This document shows positions 9,922 to 18,413 of a stretch of DNA of 37,336 bases, piece by piece. Under the pieces are notes generated by a model. The model saw only the letters and a list, made by a program, of their open reading frames with translations, ran no database searches and had not been told where the DNA came from. Made by a program: the position numbers and the translations under genes. This DNA is from Symploca sp. SIO2E9 (lineage in GTDB: Bacteria; Cyanobacteriota; Cyanobacteriia; Cyanobacteriales; Coleofasciculaceae), in the NCBI GenBank assembly GCA_010692645.1, contig JAAHGS010000053.1, positions 1 to 37,336 of the forward strand, given 5' to 3'. Each line of letters begins with the position of its first letter. Within the stretch, counting starts at the first letter, position 1.

Positions 9922-10533
9922 TTAAGGAATTTCGGGAGCTTTGCTTACAGATGAGGGCTTGCCTGAAGATGAGTAGAACTGCTGTTCAATCCCCTTAGTC
10001 TTTTGTTCCATTACCATCTTGTGTTTTGGTAATTGTTGAGCGCTTCTGCCATAGATTTTAACGGCCGATTCTCCTCTGGTTAACCCAATTGCGATCGCCA
10101 GAAGTAAGCAACCCAGAAAAGTTAAACCTAAAATAAATAAAGCAAAAATTTCGCCTGTAGAAAGAGGACGGTCTGTGGGATCGAGATAAGCCGAAGCAGA
10201 GTAGGTTCTTCGAGTTTCTGCAACTGGAGTGTTAAAGCCTGGGTAGGGTGAAATCACATTGAAGCGCCAATAGCCAATCTTGTGATCGTATACTGTTCGT
10301 CGCTCTGGATTACTCAGGGTAGCATAGGCTTGGTTGAGTTCTTGGAATTTAGCGGTTGCTGTTGTATTTGGCAGGTTGGTTGTATCAGGATGGTAGCGCT
10401 TGCTGAGTTCGCGATAGGCCCGTCTGATTTCTATGGGTGATGCAGATGGATGTAATCCCAACAGGGCATAGTAGCCAGTGGAATTTGGTATTACGCGCTC
10501 TTTGATTGTTTGCCTTACACGCTTTTGAGCCAC
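9922..10533 (-). CDS. J-domain (DnaJ-like) membrane protein
   Basis: 203 residues. The J domain covers about residues 19-82, with YYALLGLHPSAS and the invariant HPD at 48-50, which stimulates Hsp70 ATPase. A single transmembrane helix follows at about 130-152 (ALFILGLTFLGCLLLAIAIG), then a polar tail of about 50 residues. There is no zinc-finger or substrate-binding DnaJ C-terminal domain, so it is a type III J-protein that recruits DnaK at a membrane. The start is ATG. A MITE-like element and the end of the next gene lie about 130-180 bp upstream. Confidence 0.88.
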   Translation of the reverse strand: MAQKRVRQTIKERVIPNSTGYYALLGLHPSASPIEIRRAYRELSKRYHPDTTNLPNTTATAKFQELNQAYATLSNPERRTVYDHKIGYWRFNVISPYPGFNTPVAETRRTYSASAYLDPTDRPLSTGEIFALFILGLTFLGCLLLAIAIGLTRGESAVKIYGRSAQQLPKHKMVMEQKTKGIEQQFYSSSGKPSSVSKAPEIP

Positions 10534-10659
10534 AGCAGTCCCACCCTGCTTATATAAAATCTATTTTTGATCATTTTGACATACTTGTTAGGCTTATTGA
10601 TCAATTTTTAGTCATGATTTAAGAAGTCTCTTACTCAAAAGATGGCTTTCATCCCTAGG

Positions 10660-10746
10660 GGGTGAGCGAAATTTTGGTTGGAATTTCAATTCTCCGCGTC
10701 TGGAGCGTCTGCTTACTCGTTCCCCCACTCTTTTTTTCGCTCACCC
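10660..10746. mobile_element. MITE-like element, copy 1, with 9-bp flanking duplication
   Basis: The left end GGGTGAGCGAAA (10660-10671) and right end TTTCGCTCACCC (10735-10746) are perfect 12-bp inverted repeats. CATCCCTAG flanks the element at 10650-10658 and 10746-10754, shifting the borders by one base, and is read as a target duplication. The interior is shared with copies 2 and 3. It encodes no protein of its own, but supplies the last residues of the neighbouring membrane protein. Confidence 0.85.
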
Positions 10747-12128
10747 ATCCCTAGATTTCGATACACCACCCCAGAAATTGCTGACAACAGCAACCACACT
10801 AGCGTATTAACCCGCAAGTCAAACAGAGTCACATCCACCAGATTAAATAGACTACAACCACCAAAAGCTACCAGAAAAGTAAACAGGATTAATGGCTGTT
10901 GAGGTTGATAGTCTCTATCTGAGGAGATGGCGACAACTGACCAATCTCTTAAGAGTCGGATACCTTGAACTATCACCCAGCCAACTAAGCAAAATAACAA
11001 TAGCGTGGCGGGAATACCAGTTTCAGCAGTCAGCATTAGCACTAAATTGTGGGGATGACCTAGCCAGAGATTCATTTTGGCTTCGTAGAGTGGTGTGAAA
11101 TTACGCAATCCCCAACCAAGCCAAGGACGCTCTAAAGTCATTGACCAGCTAAACTGCCATTGGGTTGTCCGCAGCAGGGCTAAAGGTCGATCAGGATACA
11201 TTTGGTCAGAAAGCCTCATCCACAGGTAAGATGGGACAATTTTACGCAACCAGACGCCTCCAGGTTCTGAACCAAAAGATGCCCATAGTACGCTACCTAC
11301 AGCTGTTACCACTGCTGTCACTAGCCAGTGCCAGCCTAGATAAAGAGCAAAAGCAAGGCAAGCGAAAATGGCAATCGCCCAACCATTGCGGGAGCTAGTT
11401 AAGAAAAGGGCGATCGCCTGAGTAATAACTAATATACTCAAAAACCACATCCCCAAGTCTTGAGAATTATTTGGGCTTTCTCGCCCAGCCTGAAACTTAT
11501 CAATCCACAGCCCTATACTTAAAATCAGAACGATTTGTAGATAAGCCGCTAGGATATTAGCATACATAAACACCGAAGCCATACGACCAGGGGGATTACC
11601 ACTCTCTGCCAATGCCCAACCTAAAACTGCATGTAATTGCTCGGGGCCTCTCCAACCTAAAAAATGCTGTCCTAAACCAAGGATGACAACTGGCAGTGAA
11701 GGAATTACCATCATCCAGGCTAATTGGCGCAGTTGTGTTGGTGTTTGGATTAGGGCGCTAAAAGCTGCAAAGACGGCGAAGAAGGGCACTAAATTTGCCA
11801 AGCCGAGGAAGGCTTCAGTGGGTTTAAAAGCGAAGCAGGCTGTAATTATTAACCAGAAACTTAATAGAGCTAATCCCCAATTTAAGGGAGTGCGAATAAT
11901 CTGGCGATGCTTTTGCCTCCAAGTTTCTGCCGAGGCAAGCAATAGCAAGATTATTCCGAAAGTGGGCATTAAAGGAAGAATTAGTAGCCCCAATTGGGTA
12001 GAGTTCCAGGCAAAATGCAAGCAACCTTCAGGATGCCAAAACCTCCCTTGGTGAGCAGCTGGTGCTGGTGTAAATCTACTGAAAATAGAGAAAAAGCTCT
12101 TCTTCCTACTCAAACTGGCTCCCAGCAA
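10713..12128 (-). CDS. O-antigen ligase/polymerase-like polytopic membrane protein (Wzy_C type)
   Basis: About 471 residues with roughly ten hydrophobic segments. A large loop near 260-370 contains RPWLGWGLRNFTPLYEAKMN and GHPHNLVLML, the signature of the O-antigen ligase/polymerase superfamily (which also includes IctB-like proteins). It probably joins or polymerises glycans on a lipid carrier. No ATG occurs before codon 54, so the start must be a TTG: either 12128, inside the upstream gene, or 12113, which overlaps that gene's stop as TTGA. The last eleven residues and stop are encoded by the MITE copy 1. Substrate is unknown. Confidence 0.82.
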   Translation of the reverse strand: MLGASLSRKKSFFSIFSRFTPAPAAHQGRFWHPEGCLHFAWNSTQLGLLILPLMPTFGIILLLLASAETWRQKHRQIIRTPLNWGLALLSFWLIITACFAFKPTEAFLGLANLVPFFAVFAAFSALIQTPTQLRQLAWMMVIPSLPVVILGLGQHFLGWRGPEQLHAVLGWALAESGNPPGRMASVFMYANILAAYLQIVLILSIGLWIDKFQAGRESPNNSQDLGMWFLSILVITQAIALFLTSSRNGWAIAIFACLAFALYLGWHWLVTAVVTAVGSVLWASFGSEPGGVWLRKIVPSYLWMRLSDQMYPDRPLALLRTTQWQFSWSMTLERPWLGWGLRNFTPLYEAKMNLWLGHPHNLVLMLTAETGIPATLLLFCLVGWVIVQGIRLLRDWSVVAISSDRDYQPQQPLILFTFLVAFGGCSLFNLVDVTLFDLRVNTLVWLLLSAISGVVYRNLGMGERKKEWGNE

Positions 12129-12952
12129 TCAGCACGGGTGAGGCGGATTTGTGCCAAGGCAAAGATTGTCGGGATAATACGACTGTAATTGGTAGCGATC
12201 GCTCTCCAGCCTAGGTCAGCAAAGAAATAGCCCCAAAGTACTGGACCAAGTAAGGAAAAAACACTGCGGGTAGCACTATAACGAGCAGCATTGGATGCCA
12301 TTGCCTGCCTGGCTGTTTTCATTGCCAGGTAATTCTGAAATTGGATAGCAGCAGCAGTACCACCTTTGACAACTGCTTCTTTAGCGACTTGATAACGAGC
12401 AAAATGCAGGGCAAACTGGCGAGCTATTTGCTGCATCAGGATCGGCTTGAGGATAGAACTAACAGCTAGGGCAGAACCGCCTTTGAGCAGTAGATTGATG
12501 GGGTTGTGCTGTAGTTGTACGGGTAGAGGTTCAGAGGGTTTTAACTTAGCAAGCGACCGCTGCACCCGTACAATTAGAGATTGTTTTTCTGATGCTGGCA
12601 ATCTCTTCCAGGCTCTACCCATTAAATTGAGAAAAATCTCTGCCTCTAAATCGGTAGTTGCCAGCTTTTTAGAATAGGGAATTTTTAGATAGTGACAAAC
12701 TTGAATCAGGGCTTGCCGGTAGGTAAATTGGTCTGTGCGCCCTCTCAGTACTGTCAATCCATCTGCAGCCAAGAAGCGAAAGCGCTGTTCTAGGGCATCT
12801 AACCAAATTTCTCGGTCTTGGCTACAGACTTTTATTGGTTTAGGCGTTTGCAGGTAATCTAGCGGGTTAAAACGACGGCGGAATAGAATTACCGTCAGCT
12901 GTTGCAATTCTTCTTCCGTCGCTAAATCTAACGCAGTTCTAAGCTCATCCAA
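12110..12952 (-). CDS. YaaW-like (UPF0174-type) family protein
   Basis: 280 residues. It opens MDELRTALDLATEEELQQLT and continues with FRFLAADGLTVLRGR and ATTDLEAEIFLNLMGRAWK, which I recognise as the cyanobacterial YaaW family. The C-terminal half is alanine-rich with hydrophobic stretches (GGSALAVSSILKP, VFSLLGPVLWGYFFADLGW) and could touch membranes. Function is not established. Its 3' end overlaps the O-antigen-ligase-like gene by up to 19 bp, implying cotranscription. It starts with ATG. Confidence 0.7.
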   Translation of the reverse strand: MDELRTALDLATEEELQQLTVILFRRRFNPLDYLQTPKPIKVCSQDREIWLDALEQRFRFLAADGLTVLRGRTDQFTYRQALIQVCHYLKIPYSKKLATTDLEAEIFLNLMGRAWKRLPASEKQSLIVRVQRSLAKLKPSEPLPVQLQHNPINLLLKGGSALAVSSILKPILMQQIARQFALHFARYQVAKEAVVKGGTAAAIQFQNYLAMKTARQAMASNAARYSATRSVFSLLGPVLWGYFFADLGWRAIATNYSRIIPTIFALAQIRLTRADCWEPV

Positions 12953-13000
12953 TTTAGTTACCCTCTACAACCCCAGATTCAATATCTGTCAACTATTCTA

Positions 13001-13036
13001 CAATCGGCTTGTTCCGATTGGGTGAAGGCTTTCACC
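13001..13036. other. Two adjacent small hairpins
   Basis: caatcgg (13001-13007) pairs with ccgattg (13014-13020); immediately after, ggtgaa (13021-13026) pairs with ttcacc (13031-13036). Neither has a T-tract. They lie about 50 bp upstream of the YaaW-like gene, so they may be in its leader or after the TPR gene. Confidence 0.4.
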
Positions 13037-13163
13037 TAAGTTGCACTGATAAGGGACTCCCAGAAGTTGGCTCTTGACAGTGGCAAATCCCCTCGCCTCG
13101 AGAGTCTCCGGAGTCCCCCTATCTGTTAATTTCTCTGCAAAAAAAAATTGGATGCACCCTTTT

Positions 13164-14486
13164 CTAAGGCTCTGTTACTTCTACAGGAGTTGATTCGATT
13201 AATTCGGATTCTTCAGACTCTACCTCAGGTGGAATAGTATCTTCAAATTCGTTAATTTGTGATTTTTCCAGCTCCTGCATATACTCGTCGAGTTCATCTA
13301 CCTTTTCAAGATTGCCTTCCTCTATAAACAAATTCCTGGCTTGGAGTAGAAAAGGCTTTGCCTCACTTTGGCGCTCTGAAAGTGCCAAACTCACACCGAG
13401 GTTATAAAATGCCTGTGGCTGATTAGGGTTAAGAAAAATAGACTCCTGGTAGGCCAAGGCAGCTTCCTCATACTCCCCTTGCTGCTGTAGTGCTACTCCC
13501 AGGTTGTAATAAGTCAAGGCATCTGTGGGTTCAAGTTGCACTGCAGACTCCAAAACAAGCGCAGCTTCCTCATACTTACCATCTTCAATTAGTGCCGCTC
13601 CTAAATGTTTGTAGGCGTCTACATGATCAGGTTCAAGTTTAGTAACCCAGCGAAAGCGGTCAATTGCCCCTTTAAAATCCCCTTGCTTGGCTAAAACTAT
13701 ACCTAATTGGTAATGAGCAGGAGTAAACTCTGAGTCTAGCTTGGTTGCTTTTTTCAAAGAGTCTTCAGCTTCTTCAAGCCTGCCCTGTTTTAGCTGCAGT
13801 AGCCCTAACTGGTAATGACCTTCAAGCAATTCAGGATTACTGTTAACAGCTTGCTGAAAGTTGTTAATTGCCGGTTGTGTCTCATCCCGCTTTGCCCGTA
13901 ACAGCGCCAAGTTATACTGAGCTACAGCATAATCTGGTTTAAGACTAATTGCTTGTTGATACTCAGCGATCGCTTCCTCTTGCCTGTCCTGTGTATCATA
14001 AGCTAAACCAAGGTTATAGTAAGCTGGTGCTGAATCTGGATTTAGAGATAGTGCTCGTTGATAGGAACTAATTGCCCCCCCAACGTTACCTTGGCGATAC
14101 TGCATTAAACCCAGGTTGTAGTGAGCCTCTGCCAGATTCGGATTTAGACCAATAGCAATGCGGTATTGTTCAGTTGCTAGCTCAGTTTTACCTTGCTCGA
14201 ACAGAGCATTGCCTAACAGATAATAGGCCATGGTAATAGAAGGATCAAACTGTAGAGCTTTGCGAAAATGTTGCTCTGCTTCTTGGAAATGACCACGTTC
14301 ATAACGCATTACTCCTTGTTGGAAGTAAGAAGCAGCATCAAGATCCCTAGAATATAAGCCTTGCACTAGCTGCTTGTTTCCTTGATACTGGGAAACTTGA
14401 GTGGGCTTAGCATCTGCGGTAGTTGTTAAACTGAAACCGAGTAGAACAGCTGCAATCAGCGGTATGCTTCTGTAGTATTTGGACAT
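13164..14486 (-). CDS. Secreted or periplasmic TPR-repeat protein
   Basis: 440 residues from the ATG at 14486. I prefer that start because it gives a clean signal peptide (MSKYYRSIPLIAAVLLGFSL, then TTADA). A longer frame begins at 14528. About ten to eleven tetratricopeptide repeats follow from residue 45 to 385, each with the YYNLG or AHYQLG type helix A and P at the end. The tail is acidic (EESELIEST...). TPR arrays bind other proteins; the partner is unknown. It is transcribed in the same direction as the YaaW-like gene, 211 bp away. The 310 bp towards queA hold MITE copy 2 and a heptamer repeat. Confidence 0.88.
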   Translation of the reverse strand: MSKYYRSIPLIAAVLLGFSLTTTADAKPTQVSQYQGNKQLVQGLYSRDLDAASYFQQGVMRYERGHFQEAEQHFRKALQFDPSITMAYYLLGNALFEQGKTELATEQYRIAIGLNPNLAEAHYNLGLMQYRQGNVGGAISSYQRALSLNPDSAPAYYNLGLAYDTQDRQEEAIAEYQQAISLKPDYAVAQYNLALLRAKRDETQPAINNFQQAVNSNPELLEGHYQLGLLQLKQGRLEEAEDSLKKATKLDSEFTPAHYQLGIVLAKQGDFKGAIDRFRWVTKLEPDHVDAYKHLGAALIEDGKYEEAALVLESAVQLEPTDALTYYNLGVALQQQGEYEEAALAYQESIFLNPNQPQAFYNLGVSLALSERQSEAKPFLLQARNLFIEEGNLEKVDELDEYMQELEKSQINEFEDTIPPEVESEESELIESTPVEVTEP

Positions 14487-14642
14487 AGGTAGAAGTAATA
14501 TATTATCCCTGGTAGCTGCTAATCTCAACCATAACTTGGAGGTTTAACAGTTAATCAAAATCATCTCCCCATCCCCCCCCATCCCTCCATCTTCGTAAAG
14601 ATGCAATTTATAGCAGTCGCCACAACTGTTAGGACTGTTTCT

Positions 14643-14664
14643 TGTTCCCTGTTCCCTGTTCCCT
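14643..14664. repeat. Heptamer tandem repeat (TTCCCTG)n
   Basis: Three copies of TTCCCTG in the intergenic space between the TPR gene and MITE copy 2; same unit as at 2265 and 18942. Confidence 0.75.
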
Positions 14665-14689
14665 TTGATCCAAAATAGGATTTCCTAAC

Positions 14690-14791
14690 GGGTGAGCGAA
14701 ATTTTGGTTGGAATTTTAATTCTCCGCGTCTCCGCGTCTGGGCGTCTCCGCGTCTGCTTAATTATTTCCCCACTCTTTTTTTCGCTCACCC
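14690..14791. mobile_element. MITE-like element, copy 2, with exact 9-bp target duplication
   Basis: The ends GGGTGAGCGAAA and TTTCGCTCACCC are perfect 12-bp inverted repeats. TTTCCTAAC is present exactly on both sides (14681-14689 and 14792-14800). The interior has four 8-9 bp units of the CCGCGTCT type. It inserted at the very end of queA: the queA stop codon lies inside the right target duplication. Confidence 0.9.
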
Positions 14792-14795
14792 TTTC

Positions 14796-16118
14796 CTAAC
14801 CGCCCTGTCGGTTGCTATAAATGTGTGACAGCCTAGCTTCGGGCAAAATCAACATCGCATCGCCAAAGGAATAGAAGCGATATTGCTGTGCGATCGCTTC
14901 CTGATATAAATTAAGCAAGCGCTCCCTACCTACCATGGCGCTAACTAGCATCAATAAACTAGAGCGGGGCAAGTGGAAATTGGTAATCAATCCCTCCACC
15001 ACCCGCCAGCGATAGCCTGGATAGATGAACAACTGTGTTTTGCCACAATAGGGTTGCAATGTACCGCTAGCAGCTGCTCCCTCTAAGGCTCGTACCGCTG
15101 TTGTACCTACAGCAATAACTCTTCCTCCTGCCTGTTTAGTTTTCCTAATTGCCTCCACCGTTGATTGCGGTACTTGTAGCCACTCGGCATGCATTTTGTG
15201 AGTAGTGATATCTTCTACTTCTACAGGTCGAAATGTGCCAACACCCACATGTAGAGTTATGTAAGCCTGATTAATTTCTCGCTGCTGGCACTCCTCTAGC
15301 AGTTGTTTAGTAAAATGTAGTCCTGCAGTGGGGGCTGCGATCGCACCAGGGGTTTGAGCATAAACTGTCTGATATTGTTGAGGGGTAGATTGGGAATCAG
15401 TAATGTAGGGTGGTAGTGGAATTTGACCATACTCATTCAACAGAGACTCCCAGGACATCCCATCTGGGATATCGAAGTGTAATATACGCCCACTAGTAGC
15501 TTCATCTCTGGCTATAACTTTGGCACTTAGAGGAGGAATTGGGGGATTTCCCCCATCTGTGCATGGGGTAGTTGCAGGGGATTGTTGTTGCTCTGTGCGG
15601 GGTGTAAACACAATTTTCGCCCCTGGAGGGAGACGCCTGCCCGGTTTCACTAGAGCCAACCAACAATTATTTGGTTGTTCCTCTAATAACAATACTTCTA
15701 CAGGTGCCCCTGTAGATTTATGACCATAGAGTCGAGCTGGAATGACGCGAGTATTGTTTAACACCAACAAATCCCCTGGATGCAGTCGTTGGGGTAAATC
15801 ACTGAAAAGGGAGTGAGTATGGTGAGTCGGTGCATCAACTACCAGCATTCGTGAACTATCTCTTTTGCTCAAGGGAGTTTGAGCAATTAGTTCCTTGGGC
15901 AGTTCATAATCATAGCTAGAAAGCAATTTTTCATCTCTCAAAGGGACAGCCTCACCCTCGCTCGAAGTTCTTTTTTCGTTTTTATCCCAGCTCTGAGATG
16001 GGTGTGGCTCAGATGCTGTCTCAACTTCTAAAGAACTCATTGCTTCAATTGTGTCATCACCATGCTGATTTTGAGATTGAGCATTTGTGGGATCAACTTT
16101 GTTATTAATTCTTATCAT
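14796..16118 (-). CDS. queA: S-adenosylmethionine:tRNA ribosyltransferase-isomerase
   Basis: Makes epoxyqueuosine in tRNA by transferring ribose from SAM. Core motifs are YDYELPKELIAQTPL, LLVLNNTRVIPARL, GAPVEVLLLE, VKPGRRLPPGAK, PTAGLHFT and the C-terminal TNFHLPRSSLLMLVSA. 440 residues is about 70 more than usual. The first 64 are a low-complexity extension with no counterpart that I know, and a Pro/Thr-rich insert sits near 175-195. The conserved part begins at LLSSYDYELP, where an in-frame TTG (15926) has a GAGAG about 8 bases upstream, so the true start may be there or at the ATG encoding Met27. Confidence 0.93.
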   Translation of the reverse strand: MIRINNKVDPTNAQSQNQHGDDTIEAMSSLEVETASEPHPSQSWDKNEKRTSSEGEAVPLRDEKLLSSYDYELPKELIAQTPLSKRDSSRMLVVDAPTHHTHSLFSDLPQRLHPGDLLVLNNTRVIPARLYGHKSTGAPVEVLLLEEQPNNCWLALVKPGRRLPPGAKIVFTPRTEQQQSPATTPCTDGGNPPIPPLSAKVIARDEATSGRILHFDIPDGMSWESLLNEYGQIPLPPYITDSQSTPQQYQTVYAQTPGAIAAPTAGLHFTKQLLEECQQREINQAYITLHVGVGTFRPVEVEDITTHKMHAEWLQVPQSTVEAIRKTKQAGGRVIAVGTTAVRALEGAAASGTLQPYCGKTQLFIYPGYRWRVVEGLITNFHLPRSSLLMLVSAMVGRERLLNLYQEAIAQQYRFYSFGDAMLILPEARLSHIYSNRQGG

Positions 16119-16362
16119 TTAATGAGTCATCCTTAGTTTATATAGCCATAAGCAATTGCCATCAACAAGAGACGAAAATCTTTCTCCGCCTGCTTTCAGA
16201 GCGCCTCTGCTTACCTCCTTACTCCCTATTTTCAAATTAAATCTTGCTAAATTGGGTAAGATCCCCTAACTGATATCGGGTGCTTTTCCCCTAGCACTCT
16301 AAGATCGACAGGGCGACAATGATGGTATAGAAACTATTTCAACTCCTAGGCCAAGAATCCCA

Positions 16363-16752
16363 ATGGATTACCTCTACTTTCTGGCAAATGCTAGCCTAAC
16401 CCTGCGAGTGGTTGAGTATCTCAACACCACTTCTGAGTTACCTGTTCAATTCATAACGGTGATTCATCAGATTGATGGCTGGGTAGTTAAGGTTAAAATG
16501 AAGCATCCTTTAACTCCTCGCCAGCATGGAGATTTTCGAGCTTATATGAATGAATTGGGTATTCCCTGTGATCCAGAAATTCGCTTGCAAATGGCACTTT
16601 GGAGTCTAGAGACTGGACAATCCCCCATAGATGTGATGCGTCGCTACCAAGTCGCCGTAGTTTCTCACGGTTGTCCTGACAAGAGCGACATCGAAGCATT
16701 TCGACAACAGTTCACAATGGGTTTAGGATACTGCCCAGAAACTCTGGCTTAA
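16363..16752 (+). CDS. Conserved hypothetical protein
   Basis: 129 residues, soluble, no signal peptide or membrane segment. I do not recognise a domain. Typical features are a WVVKVKMKHPLTPRQHGDF stretch and a C-terminal SHGCPDKSDIEAFRQQF. Codon use and composition look normal for the region, and it stands divergent to queA with 244 bp for two promoters, so it is likely real. The start is ATG without a clear Shine-Dalgarno sequence. Confidence 0.7.
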   Translation: MDYLYFLANASLTLRVVEYLNTTSELPVQFITVIHQIDGWVVKVKMKHPLTPRQHGDFRAYMNELGIPCDPEIRLQMALWSLETGQSPIDVMRRYQVAVVSHGCPDKSDIEAFRQQFTMGLGYCPETLA

Positions 16753-16778
16753 GAAATTCTCTAATGGCAAAAACTTGT

Positions 16779-16812
16779 AAAAAGTCCCCTTTGGTATAGA
16801 TTCCAAAGGGGA
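16779..16812 (-). terminator. Terminator, mainly for the minus-strand gene at 16860
   Basis: tcccctttgg (16785-16794) pairs perfectly with ccaaagggga (16803-16812). On the minus strand it is followed by CTTTTTAC; on the plus strand the T-tract is poor. It can stop both convergent genes but suits the minus strand best. Confidence 0.75.
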
Positions 16813-16859
16813 TGGTTTGCTTGGAACATACACGAGTCAGTCATGTCTTTCCCATGGCT

Positions 16860-17480
16860 TTAGTTGACATAAACTTGACCATTTTCTTGAATGCTGAGCG
16901 TGCCTTTGATATCATCAAAAGTAGGGTCTGCTTCCAGCAAAACTTCTAACATTCCTGGCTGAGTAGATGTAGGGATAACATCTAGTAGCCCTCCATCCTG
17001 GCGCACTGTAGTGATTGTCACAGGTAAGGGCAAGTTTTGCAGGATAACCTCTTCCCTACCTAAAAGTGTGCGTTCTTCAGTATGCCCAATTGCTTCATAG
17101 GTAATGAGAGCGTTGGTATTATTCTTGAGAGTGACGGAGATTCTTTGCCCCTGAGGTATGACTCTAGTGACAGGAGCGCTTTGAGTTTCTGGTAGAGGTG
17201 GTTGACTAACCCCTGTAGGAAGTGGCTCGGCTGTTAAGGGTACGGTTTCAAACTCAGGGTTGAGTTGTTGTAGTGCTTCATTAACTGGACAACCCTGAGG
17301 AACTGAACGTGTATTGTTAAAGGGTTCTTCGTAGTAAATTTTAGGGCAAGGATTAGTCTCAGACGCTGATGCTGCTGATGGGGCTATAGTAATTACTGGT
17401 AACCCCATTAGTAAGCTACCACAGATTGCTTTAACTAGTTCAAGCTGCTTTTGATTGAGGTGGTTTTGTTGATTCATCAA
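16860..17480 (-). CDS. Secreted hypothetical protein
   Basis: 206 residues. The N-terminus has a basic stretch and a hydrophobic core (ICGSLLMGLPVITI) ending in ASASE, a Sec-type signal peptide, so the product is probably periplasmic or exported. After a Pro/Thr-rich linker (about 80-105) comes a beta-rich domain beginning RISVTLKNNTNALITYEAIG and ending TLSIQENGQVYVN. I cannot assign a family. It is followed by a terminator. The next minus-strand gene lies over 900 bp upstream, so it is probably transcribed alone. Confidence 0.75.
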   Translation of the reverse strand: MMNQQNHLNQKQLELVKAICGSLLMGLPVITIAPSAASASETNPCPKIYYEEPFNNTRSVPQGCPVNEALQQLNPEFETVPLTAEPLPTGVSQPPLPETQSAPVTRVIPQGQRISVTLKNNTNALITYEAIGHTEERTLLGREEVILQNLPLPVTITTVRQDGGLLDVIPTSTQPGMLEVLLEADPTFDDIKGTLSIQENGQVYVN

Positions 17481-17690
17481 AACTTCAATAAAAATCTATA
17501 TTTGTAGTATTTGTCAGTTAGGTTAGGCGAAAGTGTGCTTTTGGGGGTTTCCCCCATAAACAACTTTCCTAAGAAGAGGCAAGGAAATCCAACATATAGC
17601 AATCGCCAAGGCGGTTAAGACATTAAAAAAGTCCCAAACTCAGATAGAACTTGGCTTTTCATCCTGCCTCCTGCTATATATTCTAGGAAA

Positions 17691-17723
17691 GAGTTGGGTT
17701 TCACTGCGTTCTACCCAACCTAC
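17691..17723 (-). repeat. 33-bp dispersed hairpin repeat, minus-oriented copy
   Basis: Inverse orientation of the repeat at 18367, 30 of 33 bases identical. It contains internal complementarity between its gttgggt and acccaac parts. Confidence 0.7.
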
Positions 17724-18009
17724 TTTTATGAGGTTATATTGACCGGAGATGATCTGACTTCCTCCTCGGGGTAAATTTTAAATTTTGATACATTTACTTT
17801 TCTGAGTGCATGCTTTTGACTTCCCGAAGAAGTTGGCGCGGTGCTTCTTGCCTGAGAAGGTAGAAAAACTATGAATTGGCTCATAACCTTTCCTGAGCGC
17901 GGAGAGTTGACAAAGTAGATTGAATAGGTGTTTAATGCAAAAGGGAAAGCTTTGCGTCCGCTATTGTTGCAGATACCAGGGCTTTCTAACAATCAGGTTG
18001 CCCCCCATA

Positions 18010-18119
18010 TATAGCGTTTCTCGAATAACTGAGATACACCTAGTTCTGTTCCCTACTCCCTACTCCCTGCTCCCTAAAACCAAGAAGTTTGTATCTCACT
18101 AAGAAAGAGAAGTGCTATA
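18010..18119. repeat. Palindromic element with (TCCCTAC)n in the loop
   Basis: The left arm begins tatagc at 18010 and runs through actgagataca. The right arm is its imperfect inverse (tgtatctcact, ending gctata at 18119). The loop holds about three TCCCTAC/TCCCTGC heptamers (18049-18075). It is built like the element at 2181. Confidence 0.65.
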
Positions 18120-18366
18120 GTTCTCACTATCAGCTGATAGAACTAAACCAGACTTTGCCTAATTTATTCCAGTGTTATTCTTAACAATGGGTTTTGATTA
18201 CACCCATAAACAAATGAGTAAGAGGCGATCGCACTCAGAAACCAAACACTCTTAATGGCAACTGGTAGTTTCTTTTTTATTAAGACCACGAATCCCTCGT
18301 GTCTTGATTGCCTTTGTAGTAGCATTGTTGATACTCTACGGGATACTCAGTCTTGAAGTAGTAAAC

Positions 18367-18399
18367 GTAGGTTGGGTTGAACAAAGTGAAACCCAACTC
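18367..18399 (+). repeat. 33-bp dispersed hairpin repeat, plus-oriented copy
   Basis: Starts gtaggttgggtt and ends gaaacccaactc. The partner copy at 17691 is inverted. It lies 14 bp after the YraN-family stop codon and could act as that gene's 3' structure. Confidence 0.7.
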
Positions 18400-18413
18400 A
18401 CTAATGCTAACTC

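Larger units (their letters stand above)
17481..18413. other. Repeat-rich intergenic region without a clear gene
   Basis: About 930 bases. It holds a 33-bp hairpin repeat in two inverted copies, a heptamer-loaded palindrome, and a small palindrome near 17595 (atcgcc aag gcggt). Short open frames around 17726-17992 and 17920-18102 have no recognisable product and no ribosome site; I do not call them genes. Confidence 0.6.

Noticed and set aside
17726-18102. Short frames on both strands in the repeat-rich gap
   Set aside because: No start context, no known motif and partly made of repeat sequence.
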